Origin: Tetmemena sp. SeJ-2015
Taxonomy: Eukaryota > Ciliophora > Spirotrichea > Sporadotrichida > Oxytrichidae
Assembly: GCA_027382625.1 (NCBI GenBank)
Contig: JAJKFJ010021624.1
Coordinates: forward strand, 62,001 to 126,000
Direction: 5' to 3'
Length of the DNA stretch: 64,000 bases
Shown: piece by piece, positions 34,345 through 46,779 of the stretch
Position numbering within the stretch: the first letter of the stretch is position 1
How the letters are laid out: each line of letters opens with the position of its first letter
The notes under the pieces: model-generated
What the model was told of the DNA's origin: nothing
The model's database searches: none
Seen by the model: only the letters and a program-made list of their open reading frames with translations
Program-made: the position numbers and the translations under genes

Positions 34345-36095
34345 ATGATAAGGAAAGGCAACTGCTGTCCATAGAGCTAATACTAGGGTGCAGATTCAGA
34401 AAACTCTAACTTCATATAGTTAAGCGATTCATCAGAAGCACCAAGTCAAAATTAAATTCTACAAGATCTCTATTAAGACCGTCAAAACATACTAGAAAAT
34501 AGCCAAAGCTTTTAAGATATTCTTTATATATTTTAGACAGTCTAGAGGAGAATTTTGAGTCCCCAACTTCCTCAATAATAGTTTTGAAAGAGCTCTCTCT
34601 TCTTTAAAGTCCTTAAAGCTACAATAAAAGGAAATCCAGAATAATTCAAGATACATAAGATTACTATACTGATAAAGTTGAAATAGAAAAGCTTGATAAG
34701 GAATATATTGAAGATTCGGAAGATCCTAGCAATACATCGAATCTGCTTATTGAGGACAGTTCAATCTAAAGCGAAAATATAGCTTTTGAAAGTAAGGGAA
34801 CTGAATTTAAATTCTGATTTTGAATATTTTTGAGGTTGCATCTTCCTAAATAAGTTTTGCATTTTATATCATAGTCTTAAGTAATTATTCGTTTTAGATC
34901 CTTCTTAAGCTCTCATTCAAAGTTAAGTGATACAGGAAAAATTTAACTCTCTTTGCCCTCAAGCTCAGACTCTCCTTAAAAATAAGCGAGTGAGACGAAT
35001 ATTGAGAAAGCGAAACTCACCTTGCAAAAATAACCATGGACTTAAACCTTTCTAAGACGAAACTTCAATGATTACTCAATCTGAGGAAGAGTACAAATAT
35101 GAAGATCGATGTCCCATATGTCTCGAAAACATGATTTAAAGAGCCTCTCCATAGAGTTGCATTCATGAGTTTTGCCACATTTGCATTTAAGCTTGGGTTA
35201 AGTTTTCGAACCTATGCCCCATGTGTAAATGCGAGATAAAGGAACTTGCACTTTTCTTAATAATTTATTCTATATTTTCGAAGAAGATGGAAGTTTGATT
35301 GAGAAGCTATCTGTGAGTAAACCAAAGACCTCAGAAGAAGATCTCTAGAACCTGATTGATTTTGCTGAGAGTTGCTACATGTGCTTTACAAACGAGGAAG
35401 AAGATAAAATGCTTGTGTGTGACAATTGCAACTTCAATGTTTGCCACTATTACTGTATCGGACTTGCAGGTGTACCTGAGGGAGATTGGTTTTGTGAAGA
35501 GTGCCAGCCCATTTAATTAATTAATTAACACCATGTAGAATCATTCTTATTGTTAAATTTGATTGTCTTCATGAGATAGTAAAATGAGTTTAGAAGATAA
35601 GCCAAGCTTTAAGAAGCTAGGAGGAAAAGAAAATTAAGAAAGAGAGGAAAAATCTCTGCTAGTTTAATTTATAACTTTAGTTCGTTTGCATGTAAATTTA
35701 GGAAAGTTGATGACCCACTTCAAGATCAGGCTCAGCCAATTTTATAGCAACAAACAAGCTTGAAAACATTTCTCGACTAGTAAAGCTTAGCTAGAAACAA
35801 AAAATAATCCTTCTTCTAGTCGAGTTCACAAACAAAGATCACATATCCAGAAGGGATTGACAATCAATAATCAAAACTTGAAGAGAAAGATAAAAGCTTG
35901 AGGCCAAGAAATTAGGAATAATTATTGAAGCTTCAGAATAAATCGAATTACTATATCGATAATGAAACAGCGAAAAGGCCAAAATTAAGTGAGAAGCTTT
36001 TCTCCTCTTCTGTGGAAGAATAGAGTAATTAAAAATTAATAAATGATGAGCATATCCTACAAATTATAGAAAATAAATTATAAATATAGCTATGA
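34345..36095 (+). CDS. RING + PHD finger protein, putative E3 ubiquitin ligase
   Basis: The start at Met 34345 leads through an acidic, Ser-rich N-terminus and introns near 34531-34540 and about 34793-34893. A C3HC4 RING finger is at about 35110-35240 (RCPICLENMIQR...CIHEFCHICIQAWV...LCPMCKCEI). A PHD finger follows at about 35365-35510 (SCYMCFTNEEEDKMLVCDNCN, CHYYCIGLAGVPEGDWFCEEC). The RING-plus-PHD order resembles PHRF1-type proteins, which ubiquitylate nuclear targets and read chromatin; that role is inferred from the family. The C-terminal 180 residues are basic, Gln-rich and disordered. TGA 36093-36095 overlaps the ATG of the next gene as ATGA. Confidence 0.85.
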
Positions 36096-38975
36096 AATCT
36101 TACAGTGTTCATCAAAGCTCCACAAATATAAACTCAGAAGCTTTGATCTAAGCTGGAGATGTAAATACTTAGCACATCATAAAGATGATTGATAAGGGCA
36201 TTAAGAAGAATCTTAGTAGAATTAATACAGATCAAGGATGAATGATAAGGAAAATCTACATTAGAATAAGGCCCTTGAAATATCTGCTCATAGCCATTTT
36301 GATAGTGATCTCATTTATGGATAAACCCGACTGGTGCATGAGAAACGAAAACTTAAAAGATACCCCACGATGCAACTTGGAGGATGACTTGACTATTCCT
36401 AATTCTAACATATCCTAAATTGTTATAATTGATAAAGTGTGAAGAAATAAACTTATAAGATTTACCTCAACCCATATATTTCAAAAGGACTCTAACTTTA
36501 TTAAATTTTAAACTTCTTATTCTTGGTATTCTAATATTTTTCTAAGTTCTAAAAAGAATGCAAGCTAAACCTTCTATAACTTCTTAAAAGTACTTTAAAT
36601 TGCAGATAGGAATAACAATTATCAGTTACCTGGATATCATAATCAGCTTTTGCGTTGCATCTTATCCATTTCCCTGGATCACTGCTATCCTTAGGAACAT
36701 CTTAAATAAAATTATATATTTGTAAGATCTTAGTGTGTATCCTTATCAGAACAGTTAGAGAAACTTGGAGAAGATTTATCTATGTGGTCCTAGATTCATT
36801 TTAAATGATAGCATTCATTGTGCTCTACATCTAATTAAAATAATTAACTATCACATTATGAACATCCTGTTTTTTGCCTTTTTAGGAATGAGACTTTTTG
36901 AGGGGACAATAGAGGGAGTGCAGTATTACCCTGATTTCGCTTCATCTTGCTTCAATATGCTAGTTCTCTTAACGACTTCTAATTTCCCAGATATAATGCT
37001 TCCTGCCTACCAGATTTCGAGGATCTATGCCCTCTACTTCATCACTTTCCTCTTGTTCGGCTTGTTTCTAATCCTTAACTTACTCATGGCTGTCTTTTAT
37101 AATATCCAAGATAAGTGAGAGCGCGTTTTCAATTTTAATTTATTTATTCTATCTATAACTACCAGTAAAGATATCAGAAAGGATTAGTGAGGTTCGTTGA
37201 GCAAAGAAACGACTTTCTTGAGAAATAATTTGACTAGCTAGATAAAGAAGGAAAAGGCTATCTTAACAAGCAGGAAACCTATGAAATGTTTAAGTAAACT
37301 TAAGAAGAAATATATAATTACAGACACACACTAACTAGTTAATTCAAATTCTTTAATGGTTTAGATCCACTTGTTAGATGCCGACGAAGATACAGTTAAT
37401 ATAAAGATGGAGCACTTTGATCACATGTTTTACTTACTCGATAATTTTACTACAGACTCTAAAAATGAGGGCAAGATTTATAAGAACGAGTTTATGAAAA
37501 TCTTCGAGGTCTATGAGCTCTGGAAGTATGAATTTAGTTAGTCAACTTTCTTCGATCAGAGAACAATAGTTACTCACTAAAATTTATCAGCCAGGAGAAG
37601 CTGCCATAATTAAATGAGAGCTAAACTTGTAACAAATACCTATTGAGTTATTAATCTTTTAAAAGTTTTACTGTTCGTTCATTAGAATATGAGGTGACTT
37701 TAAATGTAATCGCAATTTTCTAGTTCGTAGAAATCGCCTTTCGAGATACTTTTTACTCTGATACAAGCACTCAAATTTTAACTTGGTTCATAATTTAACT
37801 AGCTTTAAATAGCTGCTTTGCCTTTACTCTAATTTTAGACTGGATCTTTCTTGGTTTCACAAGGTCCTATAAAAAGCATCCGAGAGTATTTGTTGAGTCC
37901 TTATGTTTGATTCTGACAATTATAGCGAGTATTCAGTGGGGAATAAGTGGAAGATAAGACTAAACTTAATTCACTAAGAACTACTACGAGTTTATTTACG
38001 AGTTTGATCTGATTAAACTCTTTGAAACCATCATAATTATAAGACAACTAAGACTTTCAATTTACCTGTATGAAATCCGGTCATTTAGAATTATAGTGCA
38101 GGCCTTAAAGACCCTCCTTTTACCATTCACGTCTCTTCTATGCGTCTAGCTGTCTATCTTTTACTGCTACTCCTTAATTGGAATGTTCGTGTTTGGAGGG
38201 AAAGTGACAATCTACACAAAAGAGATAGTGAACGACGATTCTACACCAGACAGATACGCACTCAATAACTTCAATGACTTAATAAGCAGTTATGTTACAC
38301 TATTCGAATTGATGGTGGTGAACAACTGGATGATTACAACTCAGATGTATATAAATGTGAGTGGAGGGAACTTCTGGGTGCTGCTCTACTTTGTAAGCTT
38401 CTACAACTGGGGAGTGCTAGTGGGCCTGAATATCATAGTTGCTTTTGCCATAGACATGTATGCTTCGATTGAAAGACTCGACTAGGATAAACAGCAACAT
38501 GAGGACAAACTCTATAAATTGGCTTAGGAGGTCAAGAATGCGTCCAAGCAACATAATCTTTATATAAGTTAATGATAATTCTTTAAATCTGAGCATGAGG
38601 TCAACGATTGAAGAGGAAAGCGAGTCAAAGGAAACTACGGAGAGGCATTCTGTTAAATCAGTACATCCTGAAAAGGAAATTGTCTCAGAAGAGGAAAGAA
38701 GTAATCATCATATCCAATAAGAAGAAGAAGTTAATCTTTAAGACATAATTTTATATTTAGAGAGTGAGAGAAGCCAAAGCTTATCCTAAAAGCAGTCTTC
38801 AGTATATCAGAATATAAATTTTATAAATGATGACTTTATCGTTGTTAAGAAACAAGAGAAATAGATTCAAACTCCAAATAAAAGCAAGAAAGCAAAAGTT
38901 AATGGAATTAGTAAGAAGCAATCTAATGTCAAAAGTATAATCGGTGAAATATAAAATCTTGATTTAGATGATTGA
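36092..38975 (+). CDS. Two-pore-channel-like cation channel
   Basis: Two-pore channels are dimers of two-domain subunits in endolysosomal or cell membranes that pass Ca2+ or Na+. After a cytosolic N-terminus the first S1 region reads GWMIRKIYIRIRPLKYLL, where the W is TGA (36239-36241). Domain I pore/S6 lies at about 36930-37115 (LVLLTTSNFPDIMLPAY, then ITFLLFGLFLILNLLMAVF). Domain II has S1-S5 helices from about 37700 and pore/S6 at 38290-38470 (LMVVNNWMITTQMY, LVGLNIIVAFAI). Both filter regions match TPC rather than one- or four-domain channels. Several short introns interrupt it. The C-terminus is acidic then basic, ending at TGA 38973-38975. Met 36170 is an alternative start that avoids overlap with the preceding gene. 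Confidence 0.85.
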
Positions 38976-39034
38976 TTAAAAATTATAAACTATTATTCTT
39001 TTGAGATGGATAAATAAATATGTATCTAATTAAT

Positions 39035-42000
39035 TCACATGTTGATTAATTCATGCGTAAATTTGACTCTCTTAGAAAGATCTCCATTTTTCAAATTCAT
39101 GAAAAGCTTGTATTCATATGTAAGAAGAAATTTAAATTGTAAGTATTCCTCTCCAGTACTGACACGGGATATCTCTTTCTTAGTATCCACAAGCCTATAT
39201 TTAGCTGCAAGTTCTTTAGTATTTTGAGTTCCTTCGTGATTAGCTTGTATTAATTCCAAGTGAGTGACTGTTTATACTTTATCATTTTAAGGTTTCTTGA
39301 AGCTCTTGATCCACTCATCGCCTGAATTCTTGTATCCCTAAAAATGTTTGTAACTTGGTGAATCTTACTCTTTTTGAAAGCAAAAGATTGAAGCCTACTG
39401 AAGTTTAAGCTGCATTTTCATTTTGCTGGTTCAGCTTTAGTGCGTTAATCATTACATTCTTCTTGTTCCTAGAATAAAAAGTAATCTTAATGAATTGGTC
39501 TACTCATTGATATAGTTTATTGCTATTTTAGTCGGCTCGTATTTATAGTGATCCTCAGATTGAAGGCTTGCTCTAAGTTTCTCAAGTTGAGGTTTTTAAA
39601 TACCTAGAGATAATTATTCTTTTCAATAAAACGTACAGTTGAAGAAATCTTAAGTCGAGAAGTAGAGTATTTAGCAGTCAGTGAGGCTTATTGCAGAGCA
39701 GAGTCTTTTCGATTTATTCAAAAGCGAGTCTCTCAAACCTATAACTTAGCAACACAGAAATTCTTCTACTAAGCAATCCACAGTTTTAGTAAGTCTAACT
39801 GTACCCCACTCATCCAAAGCCTATTCAAACTTATAACAAATTTAGAGAGAACTTACAACAGGATGTATTTGATACTCATCAATATCTATCAAGCTTCTCA
39901 TTTAAACTGATCCTTGCTTAATAACATATATGAATTCACAATCATCGCCTTAAGAAAAGAGAAAATCACCTGCTCTTGTGTTTAACTGACTTGTTTTGAA
40001 ATTCAAGTTTTAGAGATCTACCAAATTCCAATCTTTGAATTCTTCAACTTTGGATTAAAGAAAATCTAGATCCTTTAACTTCTCTTGCTACCTCGCGTTC
40101 TATTTTAGATTGGGTTTATAACAAGTAAGCTTACTAGAACTATAAAAAATTCATGATTTAAATTGCCAAAAGAGGGCTAAAAAATTGATAATCTAATAGA
40201 AAGTATTTACCCTTCTTTGAACATCTCTGCAATTCGCTTTGTTGGTGATCTTTAGGCTCTATGCCTCTAAATTAGTAAATTTCTAGCTGTATCCTGATGA
40301 GACTAAGTCCCACTGTCTTTTGATTTTCTATAATAATTTTAGAAACCAATTCATACTTTTTAAGTTGAAGACTCATAATCTTGTCGTGAAGGTTTGGTAT
40401 AAGTTTGTGAGTTGATATTTCCATAAAACTCCTTTCCTTAGTAATTTTGCTTTCTCTTCTTGATGGAATAAGACTATTCTGATTAGTGGATCTGCCATCA
40501 AAGCTTATAGGATATTGCAGTACCACATCTTAAAATATAAAAGCTTAAAGATATATAATCTTTAAGCTTGCTGCTCCTTCTTTTAGTGATGGTATTGATT
40601 GCATTGATATTTCTGTTTATAAAATCAGAAAGAGCTTAAATTGTTTAGTGTAATTATGATTTCAAAGCAACAGCAGTTTACTTAAACTTTAAATAGGCGG
40701 GACTATGTTTGATTTGAGCTTCTTGACTATGTGCTTTATTGTTAAATCTGTGAGCTATCACGGATGAGTGAGTCATATCAAAATCTTAAATGAATTTATG
40801 TTCTTTATGAAGAAAGTTCTCGTAGCTATCTCTATATAATACAAGTACTCATCGGCGGCTTAAGAGCATCTATAAAATTGATCCAAATGCAATAGTATTT
40901 TACTGATTTGTGTTATCTATTGGATTAAACACATCTCTGCCATTGGTCATCCTTCTATTTCTCATCATAATTAAAATATGTAAATTTTATATATTTATTA
41001 TATATCAATGCATTTTATGTGCTTCCATTGTTTATATTCCGATTATTGCCTAAAAGAGCGAGAATAAATTTAAGTTTAAATTCCTCAATCTAACGAATAT
41101 ACTATTCAAATAATAATAAAGTGAGTAGCAAAAACTCTGTATGTCTGTTGAAGAAGCATCTTCTCTCTTTTGGAAATCGTTGAATTTAATTTTCAGTCTC
41201 AAGTTTTAAACTTATCAAAGTCTCCTTGAGTAAGAAGAAATAAAATTAATTCAAGAGTTTTGCCATATCTAGCAATAGCACTTTATTCTCTTATTAAAAT
41301 ATTTAAAACTCATAAACGATATCTTAATTTATTTATTTTTACATCAAAATTTGATTATAGAAGAAGCATATTGTATGAATTGAAATAATAAGTAATTAAC
41401 TATATTAAATGAATAATTTATATTTCCAATAAATCCATAATTTTATAATTACTCTTGCAGATATGATTTTAGTCCCTTGATTATGCTTTGCTTCCTCATG
41501 CGATAAAAATATAATGAGATTTCTGTAAAATCTCTGAACAGTGATTGCTGCTTGAAAATATATAAGCCAGTTTCTTTTGTTATTCTATAAGCTTCATGTG
41601 ATTCCTCCTCTCTCTAGATCTATAAACATAGGCGACAAAAGAGTTTGTAAAAGATGAATTCCTATGCTAGTACGACAAAGCCTCATAGAGTTAGTAGTTA
41701 GAAGTTTGAAAACGATCTTCCAATTTAGATCCTGATTCAAAAAAAAAATATAATTTGAGAGTTCTTCCGAAGTTCTCTTTTAAATTTGGTATATTGAAAT
41801 GCTCTAATCTTAATTAATCCAATCAAATTCAAATTAGATAATTTACTAGAACTATGCTTCTGTAGTAAACTATTGAAATGATTTTCAGTTATTTAATTAA
41901 CTTTTATAATGTTTAGATCTTATCAAGTACAAGAACTTTAACGAGTTAGGTTGCTACTATTGAAGCTCCTCTTTTGTCGTTTCTCTCCAAAGCTGCCTCC

Positions 42001-44315
42001 CCGAATACTTGATTTTTCCCTATTGATGCCACCTACTTCTCCAATTAAAATTAACAATTGTTGATCGATGAAAACCCCAACTTCACCCTGATAGATTATG
42101 AACATCTCCTGTGCATCCTCCCCTTTGTGAATGATGATTTTCCCCTCAGGGTATTCTCTATGTTCAAGCTTGGTGCAGAGCTGCCTTATTTGACTCATCT
42201 CTAGACTCTTGAAGAAAGCAATCTACCGCTGTATGTAATCAGCCAGAAACTTCACATCTATTTCATTACTTGCCAAAAGTTAAGCATACATCATCATTTA
42301 GAAAGAGCCAGCTGAGTCACTAAAGAATCATCCTCCTAAGACTTTAATTTCAACTTACAAAAGTTTACTTAGCAGATATTTGAGACTTACTCAGATTATT
42401 TCCTTGGGATGATTGAATTTAATTGACTGAAGAAGTATCAACTTAATTTTTGTCTAGTCTATAACTTTACTGTCTTGAACCAGAATAATCTAGAGTTCTT
42501 TAGGAACTCACAGGGATAGGAGAGAATGTGCTATCTGTGACCTTAGATTAAGAAGACTGTCTTTATCTCGCTCAAAAATAATAAGTATTTAGGCTCTAAT
42601 TTAGGGGAGTCTTAGATTATTTAACTGAAGAGTATGATTTGAAAAAAGGTAGTGAGTCATTTGAGACTTTCAGAGTCTCTTCTTACAATTAAAGATAAAA
42701 ACAATTTCTGATTATAGATTCCTTGCTAGTTACTCATAGAGAGAGTATAAGCTGGATATGATAATTCAGGCTGTCTTTTGCTCTGTAATACTGAGTATTG
42801 AAAACTCTTTTCTTGTTACTTAGTGCGAGTTGATGCTTAGCTGGTACTTTCTGAATATAAATATCTTGCTATCTCTAGGGATAAAACTTAATTTGAGATG
42901 CTGCTGTGGGTTTGGTCTTATTACTGTCTTTAGGTTTACCATGAATTAACTGCATCAAGTACTCATCAAGAATTAAAAATAAAATTGATTCAAATGAGCA
43001 TTATAACTAGTTTAAGAAATTAAAGGATGGAAAATAAATCTGCAATTGCTTCTTAACAGTTATGATATTTGATTTCATTAAATCTGCTCAAGAAATATAG
43101 AATTGACAGGCTTTTGGGTAAGTTTCTTTTGGAATCTAGGTTAGGGATCGTTTCTCATGGCTGGAGGCTTAACTCTCTTAAAATAAACTTTGGTGGTTGA
43201 GTAGCAATTGCATACATTCTTTAAATATTTCATCATCATCTTCTCTCTTAGAGTTTCTTTCTTTCCTATGAGATGCTTTAGTACTCTGCTTAATTGTCTC
43301 AGCTTTATATAGTTCCTTCTATCAATCCGTGCTCTGTAGAATCTTTGAATCCTAATGATTTCCTAAAGTTCAATATAAAGATTAAGTTAATTAAGGGCAA
43401 ATAAATAACTTACGGGCTCCTTTCTGCGAATATAGGTCTAGAAATAATTTTCAGTCTATAAAAAATGTGTTTCAAATTATTGCTGCATTATTGATTTTTG
43501 ACTCGAGGTCAATAAGTTTCTGTGCATGTCTATACTTGCGCTCTAAGTGATCTTGCTCTCTACGTTTCTCAAGCATCGCTCGAATCTATTACCTTCTATC
43601 CAATTGCTCCAGTTTCTTTATCTAAAAAAGTGTTATTTATAAAAGATTGTTAGCAAAAGATGTAATAGAGTTTTGCTGAGCACGTCCTTATATTTCATTC
43701 TCTTGGGAAAGTATTTCGAGTTCTTATCTGTTAAACTTAAAGAGTATATTACATACATGCCATTTTAATATATCAGTTTATTATTGAATTAATTAGCAAC
43801 TAGCTGCATATCGAGGGTGTCATTCTGGTAATTCTCAATAGCAGTTTATCCCACTGAGGGTGTACTCTGTCTAAATATCATGCTCTGATCTTTGATCCTT
43901 AGTCTTTCCATTTTAGACTAGTCCAATTTAGGATTGATAGAAATAATATTTAGAAGTGCTGTTATTAAAATACTACTACTAGGTTGAAGAGTTAGGACTT
44001 CCGCAGGCGGTTGAAGCCACCACCGTTCTTCTTCCACTTCGATTATTTCTGAGCTTTATATCAGAAATTTTCAAGCTTGCTGAAGTGTAGCCCCTCTCCT
44101 AATTCTTTATCTTTGCTTTCGTTTGATTCAAAAAATTTGATAATATTGTGATTATTGGAGGAGCTTAGAATATCTGAGGGAGCAACTATAGAACTAACTT
44201 GATGAGAATTTTATTAAGGATAGCTATAATCTTCATCTCTTCTCTTAGACCTCTTAACTAATAATTAAAAGCTCTTAACAATTCTTTTTTGCATTAAAGT
44301 TGTCTTGGGTCTCAT
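39035..44315 (-). CDS. Protein with two cyclic-nucleotide-binding domains and an IQ motif
   Basis: The start is Met 44315 (MRPKTTLMQKRIV) and the end TGA 39035-39037. The N-terminus contains a Trp-TGA (ENFWYKAQK) near 44061. An IQ-type calmodulin site occurs near 43330 (IQRFYRARIDRRNY). cNBD 1 lies at about 41940-42170 (GKIIIHKGEDAQEMFIIYQGEVGVF, GGSFGE, ASIVATQLVKVLVLD). cNBD 2 lies at about 39890-39990 (GDFLFSQGDDCEFIYVIKQGSVQM). Inside cNBD 1 the frame shifts by one nucleotide near 41976, between GGSFGEK and the ASIVAT strand, with no intron available. The product would be about 1,500 residues, perhaps a soluble cAMP/cGMP sensor. No channel or kinase domain was seen. A split into two genes remains possible. 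Confidence 0.65.
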
Positions 44316-44419
44316 ATTTTAAGCTTGATACTGATTGTAAAATTAAAATGAAAATATATTTTGGGAGTGCAAGGTATCAAAGTTGCTGTTAAAGAATTAT
44401 GGTGCCAGGTTTGAAACCT

Positions 44420-45249
44420 ATGGAGGTGAAAATGTCTCCTTTATAGGCTGTGGTCTGGAATAGAATCACTTAAATAATTAAGAATTTCCATAGTTAAGTT
44501 TGAAGTTTCTTAAATGGATTAATTTGTTATAATACTTTGAGAATTTAATCTCAGATCCCTTTATCTTTACAAACATTTTCTTAAACTTTTGCTAACAAGA
44601 AAATTGGTCAGAAAGCAAATTCTGTGAGAGCTTAAACTCTAATTGCAAATTCCAATCACTCTAGATTTAAATCCTAATTACCGAATCTAACTCTTTCTCT
44701 CAATCTCCCTCTGAACTAAAATCTCAATCTCTTGCTCCACTCATTCTCTACTAAGATCCCCAAACCAATCAAGGCCGCCTCTCTACTAGAGCTTGATCGA
44801 ATGTGGAAAAAATACTTATATAAGAACTCAATTTGAGAAAGCAGGCAATGTAAATTTTAATACAAAAGACAAATACTTAGATGGGTTTGAAGACTTTTAA
44901 AAAGCCATAATTGTCCAAATACAAATCTCCAAACCTCAAGGATTTAATGAATCTTAGAGAGAGCGCATACTAATCTCACATCAGTTAAAACATCAGAAAC
45001 ATTTTCGAGAACAAGCATCTTCAAATTAGTGAGTCTAAAACTGCAAGGTTAAATTAATAACCTGTCTTCAATTCTTACTAGAACTATCTGAGTGGAAAGT
45101 TGAAACTACCTAATCAACTGAATCATTCTTAATAGACATCCCCAAGAGTAGAAGATTAAATTAATACTTAAAGGAATGGGAACTAATCTCCCAGAATCAA
45201 TAGAGAGCATTTCTTTATCATGTATATTTGTCGCCATGTATCAAGATGA
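44420..45249 (+). CDS. Basic Ser/Asn-rich protein, unknown
   Basis: A frame from Met 44420 continues through basic, Asn/Ser/Leu-rich sequence (KKIGQKANSVRAQTL, KIPKPIKAASLLELDRMWKK) to about 44830, where an intron appears to shift to a second frame (GLKTFKKPQLSKYKSPNLKDL, SPRVEDQINTQRNGNQSPR). TGA at 45247-45249 is the first stop candidate and 45340-45342 the second. No domain is recognised. It converges on the Cys-rich gene, whose stop codon lies at 45338-45340. Confidence 0.45.
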
Positions 45250-45337
45250 TTCACTTTAATCTAGAGAGAAAAATAATCTTCTTTTAATGCACGATTAAAT
45301 ATAGATAAGTATATTTATATGGACCAAGGGTTGCTGT

Positions 45338-46775
45338 CATGAATTTAGGTGAAGTCTTAGAGATAGGAGTGTGCTCCGCATGATTATCCCTATACATTGC
45401 ATAAGCGTTGATCCACATGATGGTTCTCAGTCCCTATAGTTTTCAGTCTGTATTATTTAATTACCTGTATGTTTCTGGTTTCCTCATTCAGGATGAAATT
45501 TCTCACGAAAAGGCATTTACCTTAACTTTGAACAAAATGGTCATGACATTCAGGGCTGCATGTCACTGTGCCGCAAGCTGCGCAAACTGTGGTCGACTTG
45601 TGGCCTACTGTTTTATTTCCGCAAGGGCAGTTAGTTTTCTCAAAGTCAAGCAATGCTCTGTAGCCTTGGTTGAATATAAGAAATACTCATAATAAGAGGA
45701 GTTAAATATCTCGTTCTTCTCATTATGAGGAGGCTCCATCACTCCGAATATATCGAAGCCCCAATCGATGATATGGTTGTGCTCTGAGTGGTCATTTGCA
45801 CACATATAGCACATGCCTGCTTCGCAAGAGAGACACATTTCAAGAGCTTTAACTCCTGGGAATTTCCGCCCATCGTGGCTCTAGCATGTTGAAATATTTT
45901 AAGCCACTGATTTAGGTATATTAGGTTATGGCACCTGATTTCTAAAGATCCTATCATGGTTATGGAAATCTGAATGATGATGAGTATTTCCATTAGAATG
46001 GCTTTCTACCTTTTGATCTTATTCAAAGTAAAATAAATTCATGCGTCTAGTGAATCAAGTTTGGATTAAGATTTTAGCTTGCAGTAGTATTCAACTTTTC
46101 AGCTTAGCTTTAAGCTGCTTTTGTATTTAAAACATAATAAAACTTTTATTTCTGAAGAAAATCTAGCCTAACCTTTTCATTTTTAAATTTATAATTTCAA
46201 TTTAAACACCTTAATTATTATTCTTTTTATACTGGTAAGTATACTCCGAATTAGTAATGAAATAAATTCACTTTGAGAAAGGACTTGTCTTGCAAAAATC
46301 AAAACAGTTTAGCTTTTTATGATCAGGCACTAATTTAAGGAAACATAAATAAAACAGGGAAAAATCTTACTAGTCAAGCAGTCTGTGCACGAACAGTTGC
46401 AGTCCATATTAAAGCCTAATTTGTGCATTGTTTTAGTATCAAGCACCAGTCTTTTCTTGCATTTATAGAAAAAGTTATGAACTGGATGGGGACTTATTGT
46501 ATTACAGTGAGCGCATTCGCACATACACAATTTTTCGATGTTATTTTAGTAAAAAGAGTCATTATCATCATGCACAATCTAAAATAATAATTAGTGAGAG
46601 TTAAAATTGAAGCATACCTCCACAATTCCCTCCAGAGTATCAAGAGATGGCTACCCATATTAACGGAAACCTCTTTAAAGCCAAACACTATTTTTATATG
46701 GACAAAAAGTTTCAAAATGGATTTACCTTTAAAATGTATCTTTCTAAGAATTGAATAAGTTAATTTAATTGTCAT
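45338..46775 (-). CDS. Cysteine/histidine-rich zinc-binding protein
   Basis: Three Cys-rich blocks are visible on the minus strand: CMCECAHCN ... CNCSCTDC (about 46380-46530), CLSCEAGMCYMCANDHSEHNH (about 45770-45840, B-box-like spacing) and NCPCGNKTVGHKSTTVCAACG ... CSPECHDH (about 45540-45640). Paired CxxC spacing implies several structural zinc sites, as in ubiquitin-pathway adaptors, but the family is not identified. Introns near 46336-46370 and 46600-46640 fit in phase. The frame is open, without TGA, from the upstream ATPase gene into this one, so the two may be a single protein. The C-terminus is uncertain; TGA 45338-45340 is the likely end. Confidence 0.6.
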
Positions 46776-46779
46776 TACT

